Of a DNA stretch of 64,000 nucleotides, positions 1 through 10,489 are shown piece by piece. The notes under the pieces are model-generated. The model did no database searches. It saw nothing but the letters and a program-made list of their open reading frames with translations, and was not told the origin of the DNA. A program made the position numbers and the translations under genes. This DNA is from Sindora glabra (taxonomy: Eukaryota > Streptophyta > Magnoliopsida > Fabales > Fabaceae), in NCBI GenBank assembly GCA_020226215.1, contig CM035226.1, positions 87,692,895 to 87,756,894 on the forward strand, read 5' to 3'. Each line of letters begins with the position of its first letter. Positions within the stretch are counted from its first letter, which is position 1.

Positions 1-59
1 CTACACATAATTATACATATTAGATATGAGTAGCCTCTGGATTAGAACATGCAGCCAAT
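1..59 (-). pseudogene. CW-type zinc-finger gene relic, distal fragment left of the CACTA element
   Basis: This short stretch joins on to the CW-domain relic at 1941 once the CACTA element and one copy of its AAT duplication are removed. Read on the minus strand from 59 downward it begins N-W-L directly after the C-N-M-L-N that ends the right-hand part. A frame slip then gives A-C-S-N-P-E-A-T. In CW domains a Trp-Leu pair follows the Met-Leu-Asn stretch and the fourth zinc-binding Cys lies a few residues on, so the Cys here is the likely fourth ligand. The gene would continue left, outside the window. The fragment is short, so the assignment rests on the match across the insertion. Confidence 0.5.
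57..59. repeat. Target-site duplication (AAT), left of the CACTA element
   Basis: This AAT is matched by AAT at 1941-1943 on the other side of the element. Removing the element and one copy restores the order C-N-M-L-N-W-L in the interrupted relic. Confidence 0.7.
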
Positions 60-1940
60 CACTACAAGAATTTTCAATTTTAGCAAGGACCATTTCTATT
101 GCTAAATGCTAAATTTCTATGACTAATTTAAATTTAGTGATGGACATGAACTCTCACAAAACCCTTGAAAAAAACTATCGTAGCTAAACTTAGTGATGAA
201 ATATATTAACTATTGCTAGAATTTAGCGATAAATAAAAAGTTGTTGCTGAAATGAAAAATTCCCTCACTAATTGAAAACCTAGACATATTCCATTATCTT
301 GTTTGCAAGGGAATTATGATGAATGGGTTCATCCTTAATTTTTTTGCAAAAGACATGTTTCTCTAGCTAACGGTCGGAAATTAATCGAATTAGATAGGCA
401 ACTCCTCTATTTTGTCATAGGGTCCATATTTTACGAAGGACATGGTCGTTACAAAGCACTTGGTATTTTTTTTGGCAAAAGAGTGTCTTTCACCAATCTA
501 TTGCTAATTCCATTTTTTTTTTCAGAATTTGTTTTGAATTAGGGTATCCTGTATTTTGACATTAATGGTTCAACCACAAATAGATCTTGTTAGAAATTAT
601 AACTTGTAATTGAAACTTAATAAACTTCTAACCAAAACAACCAAACTTGAAAACTAATAAACTTGCAACAACATGGATCACACACAATGCAATTTGGTCC
701 AAAATGCCTTTGTAATATTAAGTAAATATACATTCTTTATAATTTAGGTAGTTATCTAGGATTTCAAGTATCATCCAACAACTAAAGTATATAAACTTAA
801 AAACATCCTTTATGTATGTGCTACTATATGAATGAAGGCCCTACAGTAGGCAATTCATGCTTGCTAATCATCAGGTGAAGAACTTGTGTTATTGGTTGGC
901 AGAAGGACTTATGTAGATGAATTTGATGTGGTAAAAGTTGGTAGAGTGGACAATGTTATAGCTAACTGCTTTTATAGCTGAGCCATTTGTTGCTCCTATT
1001 GATTTCGGCACTTGATTGCTTAATGGTCATGCTTATTTGATATTTGTTCTAATGCAATCCAAAAGGCTAAGTTTGATACAATATCTTTCACCCTAATTTG
1101 TGGTAGTGGCTGGGTGAATTGTGAGGCAACAAATGATTTGAATTTTTTTGATAGCTAATAAATGGCCCTTTGATCCAGATTTGTTGTTATTTTATAAGCA
1201 TTATCTATCAGTTTCCTTATTTACTCTATAACATTGTTAATTTTTGATGCAACAATGTCAATGACCCAAGATAGAGGAACCTACACTACCACATATAATA
1301 CAATACCTACTTTTCTAGCAAAAGCATTCATATAGAAGGAAAGAAAGCATAAAACAAAAGCTCAATCACATAAATTTCCAAGAAAAACCATAAAAATTAA
1401 GGAAGAAATAAAAAACTAAGCTCCCTTAAAATTGCTACAATAGAGTAATGCTAAAACACTACTGAAACCTTCCATTACTACCATGCATGTCGAGAAAACC
1501 AATCACTAATGGAATTCCTTGTGAGCTTTATGATTGTAAATAACCTTCAACCTCTCAATATGTGTGTTTGGTTCAAATTGTGAACTGCAACACAATGAAC
1601 ATAAGTTTAATTCTATTTTTTAGGATAGAGAGAAGTTAGCAATGGCTTTATCCTTTGTTAAATTTTAATGAACCCCAAGTTTGTGACCCATCTCTTGCTA
1701 CTTGAGCTAAAAATCCACTAAAATATTTCACAAAAATAGCTCATTACCACAACCAAATTGCTAAGGATTTATAATAGATATGTCTATCATAAATCCCTTG
1801 CTAAATGAAAAAATTTAAGTTAGACTAAACCCAAATTCCCTCACAAAATCATTATTGGTCCTTTACTAAATGTTGAAACTAGTGACAAAAATTGTGTCCC
1901 TCACAAAAGTCCCCAACTAATCCCTAAAATTATTCTTGTG
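60..1940. mobile_element. Non-autonomous CACTA (En/Spm) DNA transposon, 1.88 kb
   Basis: The left end reads CACTACAAGAA, the hallmark terminus of plant CACTA elements. The right end reads TTCTTGTG, which fits the inverted terminus TTCTTGTAGTG with three bases lost. Both ends are flanked by AAT (57-59 and 1941-1943), the 3-bp target duplication typical of this superfamily. Inside each end are short repeated words such as 'ttagtgatg', 'ctaaatt' and 'cctcactaa', which resemble subterminal transposase-binding repeats. I found no transposase reading frame, so the element is a deletion derivative moved in trans. It is inserted in the coding sequence of a CW-type zinc-finger relic. Confidence 0.82.
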
Positions 1941-2600
1941 AATTAAGCATATTACAAAACCACTTCTTAAGTAAGTAGTTAGGATTTGTTCCTACAAGAA
2001 GAAGACTCTATTTATGACATTTGTCGCATTGTACCTAACTCTATTCTATAATAACAAACGAGGTTGTCATATTAGGAATTCCTTTTACATTATTCATATT
2101 AGTAAGAGGTGCACTACCTATGCACTGGACTAGATTTGTGTTTATTTTAATATTTGCTTCAAAGGTTGATAGCATATTAACTTTCTTAACACTTGGTCTC
2201 TTTAATTGTATATGTGTACCTATCAACAACCTTTGATGCCTTTGGTTTGTCCTAAAAAGCATTCCCTAAGGAATCTATTATATCATCCTTTTTTTTCAAT
2301 TCCCTAAAGAAATCTCTATATGTATCTCTAGCCCTTTTAGGATCTATTTGTACTTTGGCACCTTTAATTTCATTTTAACATGTATAACCATCCATATTAG
2401 ACCTCTTCTTTATTTTAGGAATTGAAGAGGTAGTAACCCTCAATATTTCCTGTTCATTCTCCATAGTTATAGTGGCAAAACTTCCTTTTGACTTCTTTAG
2501 ATGTTCTTTGATAACATGTAATGTCTTTCTATCTAGTTCATCCAAGCTCCCTCTCTCATAAGCCTTCTTAGAAGGGTTGTTTGTTTAATATTTAAGCTCA
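1941..2600 (-). pseudogene. CW-type zinc-finger protein relic (CWZF-like)
   Basis: Minus-strand translation from about 2050 to 1941 gives a recognisable CW domain. V-I-I-E is followed by VQCDKCHK, then L-L-L-V-G-T-N-P-N and K-K-W-F-C-N-M-L-N. This supplies the first two zinc-binding Cys (C-x2-C) and the third Cys after the conserved Trp. Two Trp positions of the family are TAG stops, and a Glu codon before the domain is also TAG. Further upstream are PKRARDTYRDFFRELKKKDD and DKPKASKVVDR, which resemble the charged segment before the CW domain in plant CWZF proteins, with at least one frameshift near 2200. CW domains read histone H3K4 methylation, so the parent gene was probably a chromatin reader. 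This copy cannot make the protein. The 5' limit is uncertain; possible coding traces continue to about 3330. Confidence 0.62.
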
Positions 2601-2914
2601 TCCTAACTCTGGAAATATTCAACTTTGAAATTTAGGAGTCATAAATTTCATCTCTTTAAGGAATGCCTTTTAGGGTATGAATTAAGATGTCATTACATCT
2701 GTCATTCTGATCTCCCACAAACTCTTTTTCTCAGACTCCTTTGACCTTTTCATCAAAGCCATTCACTTTAGTAAATGTTGAATTTTGTTCCTTTTATGCC
2801 TAAATAAAAAGGACTTTCGCCCTTACCATACCTTTTATATGGTTTTCACTATAAGAAAAAGAATTGGATAAAGGGCAAAACTATTGTTCCTTGGTGGAAA
2901 TCTATCCTAGATCA

Positions 2915-3079
2915 TGAGATTTATGAACAAAGTTGCAAAATCTTACAAAAAAATTATAAGTTTTATGTGAATATACCACTCCATGTGACTTATGTCATCT
3001 GGAAAATGTTTTGTGCAATTATTCACATAAAACTCATAATTTTTTCATTAAAGCTCGCAAACTTTGTTCATAAAACTCA
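2915..3079. repeat. Foldback / MITE-like inverted repeat
   Basis: Two arms of about 60 nt (2915-2974 and 3020-3079) are inverted copies with several mismatches, separated by a 45-nt loop. The arms contain 'tttatgaacaaagtt' and 'gttttatgtgaata' and their complements. The size and shape fit a very small miniature transposon or foldback element. I could not fix a target duplication. Confidence 0.6.
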
Positions 3080-3339
3080 CAACCATGCAATCTACCAGGG
3101 CATGATAGACTTGACCTTAGATAAAAGTGGAAGTTTCATTGTTTTTGAAACAAGCTTCTTGGTGGTAAGTGCATCAAAATCTTGTTCATTCCTTGATATA
3201 ACCCTATTATCAATCCTATTATTCTTATTATTATTGCATTTAACTTCTATTGAAGACTTATGTCCTTTTGCAACTTTTGTCTTCTTCCCCTATAAGTTCC
3301 CCTATAAGAAAATTTTGTCCTTATTTACAAAATGAGATT

Positions 3340-4548
3340 CATGTCATAACATTCCAAAACTCCCCAAATTATAGAAAAGCCTAATGTCAAGAGAAGAAAG
3401 GATAATAACTTATTTAAATACATATGATCTTAAAAATGATCACCAAATGATATATGTTCACAACATAGAAACCAATAGTTTTTTTTAATGAATTGTATTA
3501 ACTAACATAACTAAAGAGCAAACCAAGGCTGAGCCACGACCATCTAGTTATTGCCGAAATGAGATAGAAATAGTTATGTCTTCAACACAAGAAGTCAAGA
3601 ACAAGAAACATTGTTTTAACTAGTTCTTTCCACTATTTGCATATTTTTTTTTAAAAAGAAGTTATACATATAATTTCCAAAATTCAAGTTCCCTGAACCT
3701 AAAATGGCAATATAAGTATTTTAATATGCCTCAAAATTAAATAAGAAGGCAATGGAAGAATGACTGTAATGTTAAAAGTCATCACAAAATCCTTTGAAGT
3801 TACTAATTCATAAAGCAAAATCTCATTTTGTAAAAAAATTGAGATTTTCATACTACCAAATTGATATGGCAACATATTTGTCTCCCACCATTGCATTCCA
3901 TTATATCTCTACATGTAGAAAATTGAAGCCAAGCATTTAATGCAAAGCAAATAAAATGGCTTTTGTCAAAGGAGCTATCCAGTGCAACAAGAAAGAGAAA
4001 ATAAAATAATGTCAAGTTGAAACATGGAGAAGTTTGCATTTAGTGCAAAGCCATGCAAACTGGCTATAAATAGAAGCTAACTCCATTCGATAGAACCAAC
4101 AAGTTAAAGGCAAAAAAGCGTAAATAGAGGCTTCTCCAACTTGTATGTTAGTGTTCAAGTGTTTGTGAGTATTTTCAGTGTGCAATATTTTAAGAATTTG
4201 GGTGATTTAAAGTATGCTTTGTACTTACCACTGAGGTGGATCTTATACATAAAAATTATCATACAATTGTAATTAATATTTATGTATTTTTAAGTGAGTA
4301 TAATGAGTAAAATTAAAATATTTTCTTTTGCATTCAATTGAAAATTTACAAGTTTATCATTATCTTTTGCTCAATTATCCAACATTTTACTCAATATATG
4401 ATAACTTGCTTTGTAGGACAATGTTGTCATTATTGGCTAATGTGAGTAGAAGCTACATACATGCCAAATCATAAATTGCAATTCACAGCTAAAGCACCTA
4501 AACAATGAAATTTTGTTTCTATCCTAAAAAAATTCATATAATACCTTT
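3340..4548. other. Intergenic, no gene supported
   Basis: AT-rich sequence with only short, unconvincing reading frames. A good TATA-like sequence (ctataaatag, near 4063-4073) lies here, and the following 150 bases are less AT-rich, but no plus-strand coding sequence follows. It could be an old promoter or part of a decayed LTR; I cannot decide. Confidence 0.5.
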
Positions 4549-4550
4549 TT

Positions 4551-4826
4551 AGGCTTCATTTGTAAAGTATTTTTTGTAAGAAAATATCATTTAAATATAT
4601 ATTAATGAAGATGTGACATGCTAGTTATATTGATGACCAAAAAATGGAAAAAAATAATACCTAGAAGTGGAAATGCCTGAAAATGAAAGAAAATAAATTT
4701 TTTTTTTGAAATGGGAAAATTACTTCTAAATTCTTAATATTTAAGATTAAACAAGTAAAATAGTTTCTTTCATTTTAACATTTTATAAGTGGAAAATACT
4801 TTTTAACTAAACAAAAGGAGCCTAAA
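4551..4826. mobile_element. MITE-like element, copy 1
   Basis: The left end (taggcttcatttgtaaag, then ttgtaagaaaat) and the inverted right end (taggctccttttgttta, then aaagtattttcc) form imperfect terminal inverted repeats of about 35-40 bp around an AT-rich core. A second copy of the same design lies at 5706-5950. There is no coding capacity. The superfamily is unresolved because no clean target duplication is visible. Confidence 0.5.
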
Positions 4827-5705
4827 GGATCAAACAAAAACAACAAACTTCTGCTGAGTAACCAAAAGAACATAGGCTGACAGAATGCTGGTGGTAAAAC
4901 AAGATTTAGCGGTTGCTCGCATGCACCTTCTATTTTATGATAGCTGGTGAGGACCATATGTTTTGTTCTTCGCATGTAACTTCAATTTTAAGCCACTGAG
5001 AATCGTTGAATCCAAAAATCGTGTAATTTCAATCGCTACAAGACAAACAATCATGTTCTTAAAAAAAGTTGGGTCTGTGTGACTTTTCTTAATGGTTTTA
5101 ATTGCAATATAAGTTAAGTTTGACCCAAATTTAAATTACTATCGTTTTGTAATTATTTTTAATTATGAGTTATTTGTCATCGTTCGCAAGTGCACACATG
5201 GTGCAGTCAGTCAAACAGATTTCACTTGCTTTTGATAATATGCCTTAGTTCAATTTATATTGCACCTGTGTAATCATAAAAAGAATCGTTAGTAGACAAG
5301 TCATCGTGCAAGCATCATTTTCCTCCCTGTTTTTCTGTTTGCATCTGACCAAAGCGACGAATAGGATATAATTTGAAGAAGAAGAAAGTACTAATCACAC
5401 TTGTTAAGTTTCGTGTCTGAGCACTTGTCGTTAGACTATTTTGGTAGTTTCAGTGTCATCATGAATCCACCATTTGATTTTCACAATGGTGATACACTGT
5501 TTCAGAAACATGAGCTTGAGTTCTTATAGAGAATCAAATCATTGACAAGAATCTAATTCGTTGTTAACTTGAACGGAGATTTTATTTTTTCAGCTGGCAA
5601 TTCATTTTAGAAGATGTTTACAAGATGTGTGATATTCTATACCTCACGACATTATGTATCACTGATGTTTATAGTATAATAGCAACCACATCCATATTTT
5701 GTGGG
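4827..5705. other. Intergenic, no gene supported
   Basis: The 66-codon minus-strand frame overlapping 4775-4975 and other short frames show no family resemblance. No repeats or RNA genes were recognised. Confidence 0.45.
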
Positions 5706-5950
5706 CATTCTATTTGTTTTTCAGAAGATATTTCTTGTAAGAAAATCCCATTTAAATATTATGTGTTTTTATAATTTATTATTAAAAAAATAATGTTAGA
5801 GTTGTAGTAGTAAAAGAAAATAATTTTCTTTTTCAAAAAGAAGAAATTGTTTTTTATCAAATTCCTTATAAATTATTTTCTATTATTTTAGTATTTTATA
5901 ATTATATTTATTCGAAAGATACTTTCCATTAAATAAATGGACCCAAAGTC
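5706..5950. mobile_element. MITE-like element, copy 2
   Basis: Same layout as the element at 4551-4826: the left end contains 'gggcattctatttgttttt' and 'ttcttgtaagaaaat', and the inverted right end contains 'gggtccatttatttaatgg' and 'aaagtatctttc'. It directly abuts the CNL 5'-flank relic that follows. Confidence 0.45.
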
Positions 5951-5954
5951 TTGC

Positions 5955-6035
5955 CATTGGCAATGGAAAGTGGGGAGACTATACGGATAAAAGAAATCAA
6001 TGAGTGTAACTTCCCACAGGGTGTTCCTTGCTTAC
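5955..6035 (-). repeat. Relic of a CNL 5' flank without its gene
   Basis: The stretch with 'ccattggcaatgg', 'gtggggagact' and 'acggataaaagaaa' matches the sequence just upstream of both CNL starts in this window (about 14870-14950 and 32780-32850). No CNL coding sequence lies on the side where the gene should be (below 5950). To the right it joins directly to a CNL 3'-flank module. Confidence 0.6.
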
Positions 6036-6796
6036 ATGACAATCTTCTCATCACATAAAGCAACAGCCAATCAAAACTAACAAAATCATATCTAATTATG
6101 TCAGTTAAGAAAAATTAATATCTAATTATATTTATTTGTAACATGTTATTTATAAGAAAAAAGTTGCTTAAGGTAGTGTCCTAAAATGCAGCCTCATATA
6201 CAGTACAGGGCAAGCAACCATTGTTGATAAGAACTTCTTTTGCTAAGGTCTTGTCTTGCTTGTGGTTGTGTGAACTATGCAGTTTCTTCTTCACTTGTTT
6301 TCGACGATAACAACGATGCTGAAAATTGAATATTTAAATGTCGTTTAGATTCGTCATTATGACCGAAAATTCCATAAAACAAAACAATCCCGAATCATAT
6401 GAAATACAGATTGCAATTTCATGCTATTCAAGTTCAAACGTTCATAGCGGCACGGAGGCTTTAATTTGATGATGGATTAATTTTAGAAATGAGGTTAGAT
6501 TTCTAAAAAACTAAAGTTTGAATTTATAAAATAAAATTGAATGAAAAATGTACCATAAGTTTGAGAATATTACAAGTTTATAGTTTTGATCAATGAACTC
6601 ATTAATTGATACAAGCATTAATGTTACTATCACCAGAAAGTGACAGATATTCCTACATACTATGTAATATAGCAGAGAGTGATTCCCTGCAAATAGTTTC
6701 TTAGTCAGTTTAATGCTAACATGGTGAATTATACAGGAAGGGGCTCAATCTTATTTTGATTATTCCATAGGAAACTCCTCATTAATTGTTCAAGAT

Positions 6797-7712
6797 TAGG
6801 GATGATAAAAATATTTATACTCAATTGGTCTTACTCAAATTAATAAATATTTACTCAATAGATCTTATTTAAATTAGACCCATTACTTAATGATTTGGGT
6901 TTGGGTTTACTCATTAAATATCCAATAAATCTTGGATCCTTTTTAGGCATCTTTTGATATTAATTTGTATAATATACAAGCTTATTTCTTATAAATATTT
7001 AATGAGTCTTGGATCTTTTTTAAATATTACATTAAACTTATTTCAATAATATTTTTTATTATTAACCTATTATTATATGAAAATTAATGTTATCATATAT
7101 ATAAAAATATTGTAATAGTATATTTAAGATAAATAATATTAAAAATATTAAAATTTGCATTACATTGTAAAGATATTTTAAAATAATATTATTTTATTGA
7201 TAACATTAGTTTATATAATATAGAAATATCTAATTATAATATAAATGGATGAATAATTATTTATAAGTTGACCTAATATAATCCACATTTACTCTAAAGA
7301 TATTATAAATAATATAAATAAATAAAAAAAAGGAATGGATACAAATAAGAAAATGAATATAATTCATAATTTTCAAGTGTAATTATTATTAATAGAAATA
7401 ATACAACTTATATTTACCTTAAAGTTAGTATGAATAGGTTAAAATAAAAATAGAAATAAATGAGAAAATATATATAATTCATAATTGTTAAGTACAGTTA
7501 TTATAAAAAAAGAATAACTTTTTTTATTAAAAATATTTTAAATTATATTTATATTAATGGATCCAAATGGATCTATTTTGAATCTTTTGAACGAATTTGA
7601 TTAGATACTGGATATAGATCTTTAATAGATCCAAAATAACGAGTACTTAATGAATTTGGATCTAATTGGATTTATATTGGATTTACCAAAATCTGGCCTA
7701 TTGCTATCCCTA
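6797..7712. mobile_element. hAT-like non-autonomous transposon, 916 bp
   Basis: The ends TAGGGATGATAAAA and (inverted) TAGGGATAGCAATA are terminal inverted repeats. They are flanked by perfect 8-bp duplications TTCAAGAT at 6789-6796 and 7713-7720. Homologous sites at about 11020 and 27070 read straight through with a single 'gttcaagatt', giving two independent empty sites. The 8-bp duplication and TAGGG ends fit the hAT superfamily. The inside is very AT-rich with recurring 'ggatcc' and 'ggatct' words near the ends and no transposase frame. Confidence 0.85.
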
Positions 7713-8694
7713 TTCAAGATTCGGAAGCACGTCGTAAAACACAATTTCAGAAAACATATAATACATTAGGAAACATCAACAGCAAAGAATTGTACAGCAA
7801 CACTTCAAACTATCATGATCACACTTGTTGAGCTGAATTGCAGTTGAGCTGCCATCCTTTATGGTCTCAAATTCCAAAAATACTGGAAATCATTTTCAGG
7901 GAAAAAAATAGACGCTCAAATTTGATAGCTTCTAGCACCTAATAAGGGAAGTCATATTATTATTCACATACTAAAAATCTACATCAAAAAAGGTGAAAAG
8001 TTGGTATTTTCAAGTTTAGGAAAGAACAAAATAAGTGCAGAAGAACCAATGTAACGTTTCTCTAAAACTACATGCTCGTTTGAGAGTCAGCAGGGAAGGA
8101 GCGGGAAGATAATAACAAAAAAATGGGAGAAAAAGAAATGAGGAAAAGCAGATGATTAAAAAATCACAATCTTTCCTTGTTTGATATATTTTGAAAACTA
8201 TCTAAAAGCTCTTGAATTTGAGGAACACTAAAAGTGAGTACTAGAGACTGCAGGAGGATCAATTATAAATCTTCTAACAAAATAAAATGCCTTATTTCAT
8301 CATACTAGAGTTTGAAAATTGAGTTAAGACTCACATTTCATGTCTGATATAGTGAAAGAAAGAAATAAAGAAGGGAAGCAGGAATGGATGTGTTGCACTT
8401 TGCAAAGATTCATTCAACTCAAAAACCAGCAACAAGAGATAACCACATAAACCAGAAAGTAGGTGAGAAAACAATAAAACTTGAGAGTAATAAAAACAAA
8501 CGCAGGTTTACTGGACTAACATCTAACATCAGAGAAACTTCTTGAAGAGAAAGCAGTGCGACTGCTCGATGAAAACTTGTTGTCTACGAAAATTTCAAAC
8601 TCTACTGGTAAACACCTATGATCAAACTTATGCCAATAATGTTCTCATTTTTTGTTTAGAGATAGATCATATCAGACATAGAAGTTGAAAATCT

Positions 8695-8945
8695 AAAGGA
8701 ACAGAATTACCTTGTTAATTCAGAAGAATTTGAGACCACTTTTCCATCCATTCCAAGGCTTTAACCAGAATGTAACATCTGGGATATATCTTCTCTCCTT
8801 TACCCGTCGCATCTTCCCTCGAACTGTGGACATGAGCAACAATTTTGCAACGTTAAAAGATTTTGTCAGTCCTTTGGGTAGTAAATTCCAATTGAGTTAC
8901 TTCCACTTTTTAGTCTCAGGTGCCAGGGCAGCTTACTCATGACAT
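8695..8945 (-). repeat. Exon-like 3'-flank unit, copy A
   Basis: One of four related units. On the minus strand it ends 'ggaattaacaag' followed by gtaat, a plausible splice donor; the sister copies read 'gaattcacaag' plus gtaat. It lies in the same relative position as the units downstream of the two CNLs, so it may derive from a 3'UTR exon of a lost CNL. This is inference from position and splice-like ends only. Confidence 0.45.
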
Positions 8946-9310
8946 AGTGTGAAACAGGCGAAGAGATAGGAAGCTATTAAACTCATGAGCATGTTCACTA
9001 TCAGAAGATACAGAGAGACACCTTGAAGAGAAAAGAAAAGAAAAAATTAAATGTAACCATATGAAACCAGAGTAAATTTTGAGACTAATCTTACAAGTTT
9101 AACCAATTATAACCTAAGAATGATATAAACATGAACAACAGTATTAGAATTAGATAAATTTTAAAATTACAAAAAACAAGAATCTCAAATTAAATATGGT
9201 ATAAAATTGAATTAAATTCTTGAGGCGTATGAATTCAGTCAAGTTCAGAAATGAATACATACATATGTCCTACGTTGGAAAGAGTCCTAGATTGATTTAT
9301 TAGTTATTTT

Positions 9311-9775
9311 AAAGTCTAGTATCAATGTCATGACATATGGTAATCCATTTTTAATTTTAATGAGGGCTAACTCGGAGAAATCACAAGAGAAAATTTTCCA
9401 AAACTTAAGTACTAAAGAATTGTCAAAAAAAATTATAAGGAAATCTCAAAGATCACATGAGATAACAGACTTCTTCCTTGTTCTGTTCCATAAAACAACA
9501 GGAAAATTGTTTGCTTCATGATACTTTACCCTTTCTAATTCTGAATGCAAGGATGATGACTCCCTGTTAATTCCGCTTACTTCATCATCAATAGAGCCAA
9601 TTGAGTCAAAAATACTGAGCCAATAAATTTTGGGACCTCTTATGCTTAAATATTTTATCTAAAATTATTTTGATGATGAGTGTGTATTTCAAAATTTAAT
9701 TTTAATAAATAATTGCTGGAAGTTTTCAAAGCTAAAAGTGAAATTAAATAGAAGGAGAAAGCCAAATTTAAGGAG
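9311..9775. other. Intergenic, start of duplicated block I at about 9700
   Basis: No gene is supported. From about 9700 ('ttttaataaataattgctgga') the sequence pairs with block II from 26404 ('ttttaataaatactcgctaga'), marking the left limit of the segmental duplication. Confidence 0.5.
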
Positions 9776-9780
9776 ACTTG

Positions 9781-10480
9781 TATCATAAGCTGGTAGTTGT
9801 GACAGTTCGATAGGAAAATATGCTTGAATTAAGACGAGACTTGGTGGAAAAATTCAACATATTATGAAGGCCATCTGGCTAAAATTTGAGATCAATCTAG
9901 CTTGCGTACTATTTTTCCCGATTTTCCCAAGTTTGGGGGGTATTTTGATCATTTCGAAAGGTTCGTGAATCGGTAGGGTTCAACGAGACCATATTTGGAA
10001 TCCTCGCATTTTTATCTTCATGTCAGCTGGTTTTCACGACAAACGGACACCTGGAGCATGGCGAAAAGAGCTTATAACAACTCGAAAAAAGTATATCATC
10101 TTCCTGCGGAAGACTTTTTGCTCAAAATGCTTTTTAAGGGGGTGGAATGCTCCAAAGACCTACCTATGGAATGAGGCATAAATCAAGCAAATGGAGTGTT
10201 CCTCTTCTTATTCATTTGTCCCTTACGGTCCGTAGTGCACGGAGGCTTCCTGTGTGGAAAGATCTTGCGGTTTGGTATGCGCAGGCGCTTCGGTGACATA
10301 TAATTTTGGTGTGCGGATATGTTATACATGGACTTGTTGTATGGGCAATAAGTCTTCAATGTCCCACTATCTTTACCCAAGTATGCCAAATGAGGATTTA
10401 ATGTTAGAAAGCTGGCATGTTGGCTAAGAGTAGCAAGTATGCGCCGCATGATTTTGGCTGGGAAGCCACCGGCCTGTGAC
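9781..10480 (-). mobile_element. Solo LTR (Ty3/gypsy-like), 700 bp
   Basis: The segment is clearly less AT-rich than its surroundings and interrupts block I. Block II lacks it at the matching place (about 26520). Five bases, ACTTG, flank it on both sides (9776-9780, 10481-10485). On the minus strand it starts GTCACAGGCCGG and ends CTTATGATA; with the neighbouring base or two the ends become TGTCACAGG and GATACA, the TG...CA form expected of an LTR. No internal retrotransposon sequence is attached, which fits a solo LTR left by recombination. The 146-codon minus-strand frame overlapping it is not supported as a gene. The exact end base and the superfamily are uncertain. Confidence 0.65.
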
Positions 10481-10489
10481 ACTTGCCAA

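Larger units (their letters stand above)
6036..9310 (-). repeat. CNL 3'-flank module, copy A (no CNL attached)
   Basis: Its parts align in the same order with the 3' flanks of the two CNL loci. 'acagtacagggcaagcaac' (about 6200) matches 10730 and 26798; 'gaattatacaggaa' (about 6725) matches 10955 and 27008; the exon-like unit at 8695-8945 matches 11745-11880, 27765-27895 and 28630-28925; 8960-9310 matches 28150-28400 and 28980-29070. The hAT element at 6797-7712 interrupts it. Block sizes differ and the body of the gene is absent, so this is a fragment left by unequal exchange or deletion. The short reading frames inside are not supported as genes. Confidence 0.65.

Noticed and set aside
2967..3335. 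122-codon plus-strand frame
   Set aside because: It runs through the foldback element and low-complexity tta/ttc runs and shows no family resemblance; probably chance, overlapping the CW-gene relic on the other strand.
4063..4140. TATA-box promoter for a plus-strand gene
   Set aside because: The TATA-like string is good, but no coding sequence follows for more than 5 kb, so no promoter is claimed.
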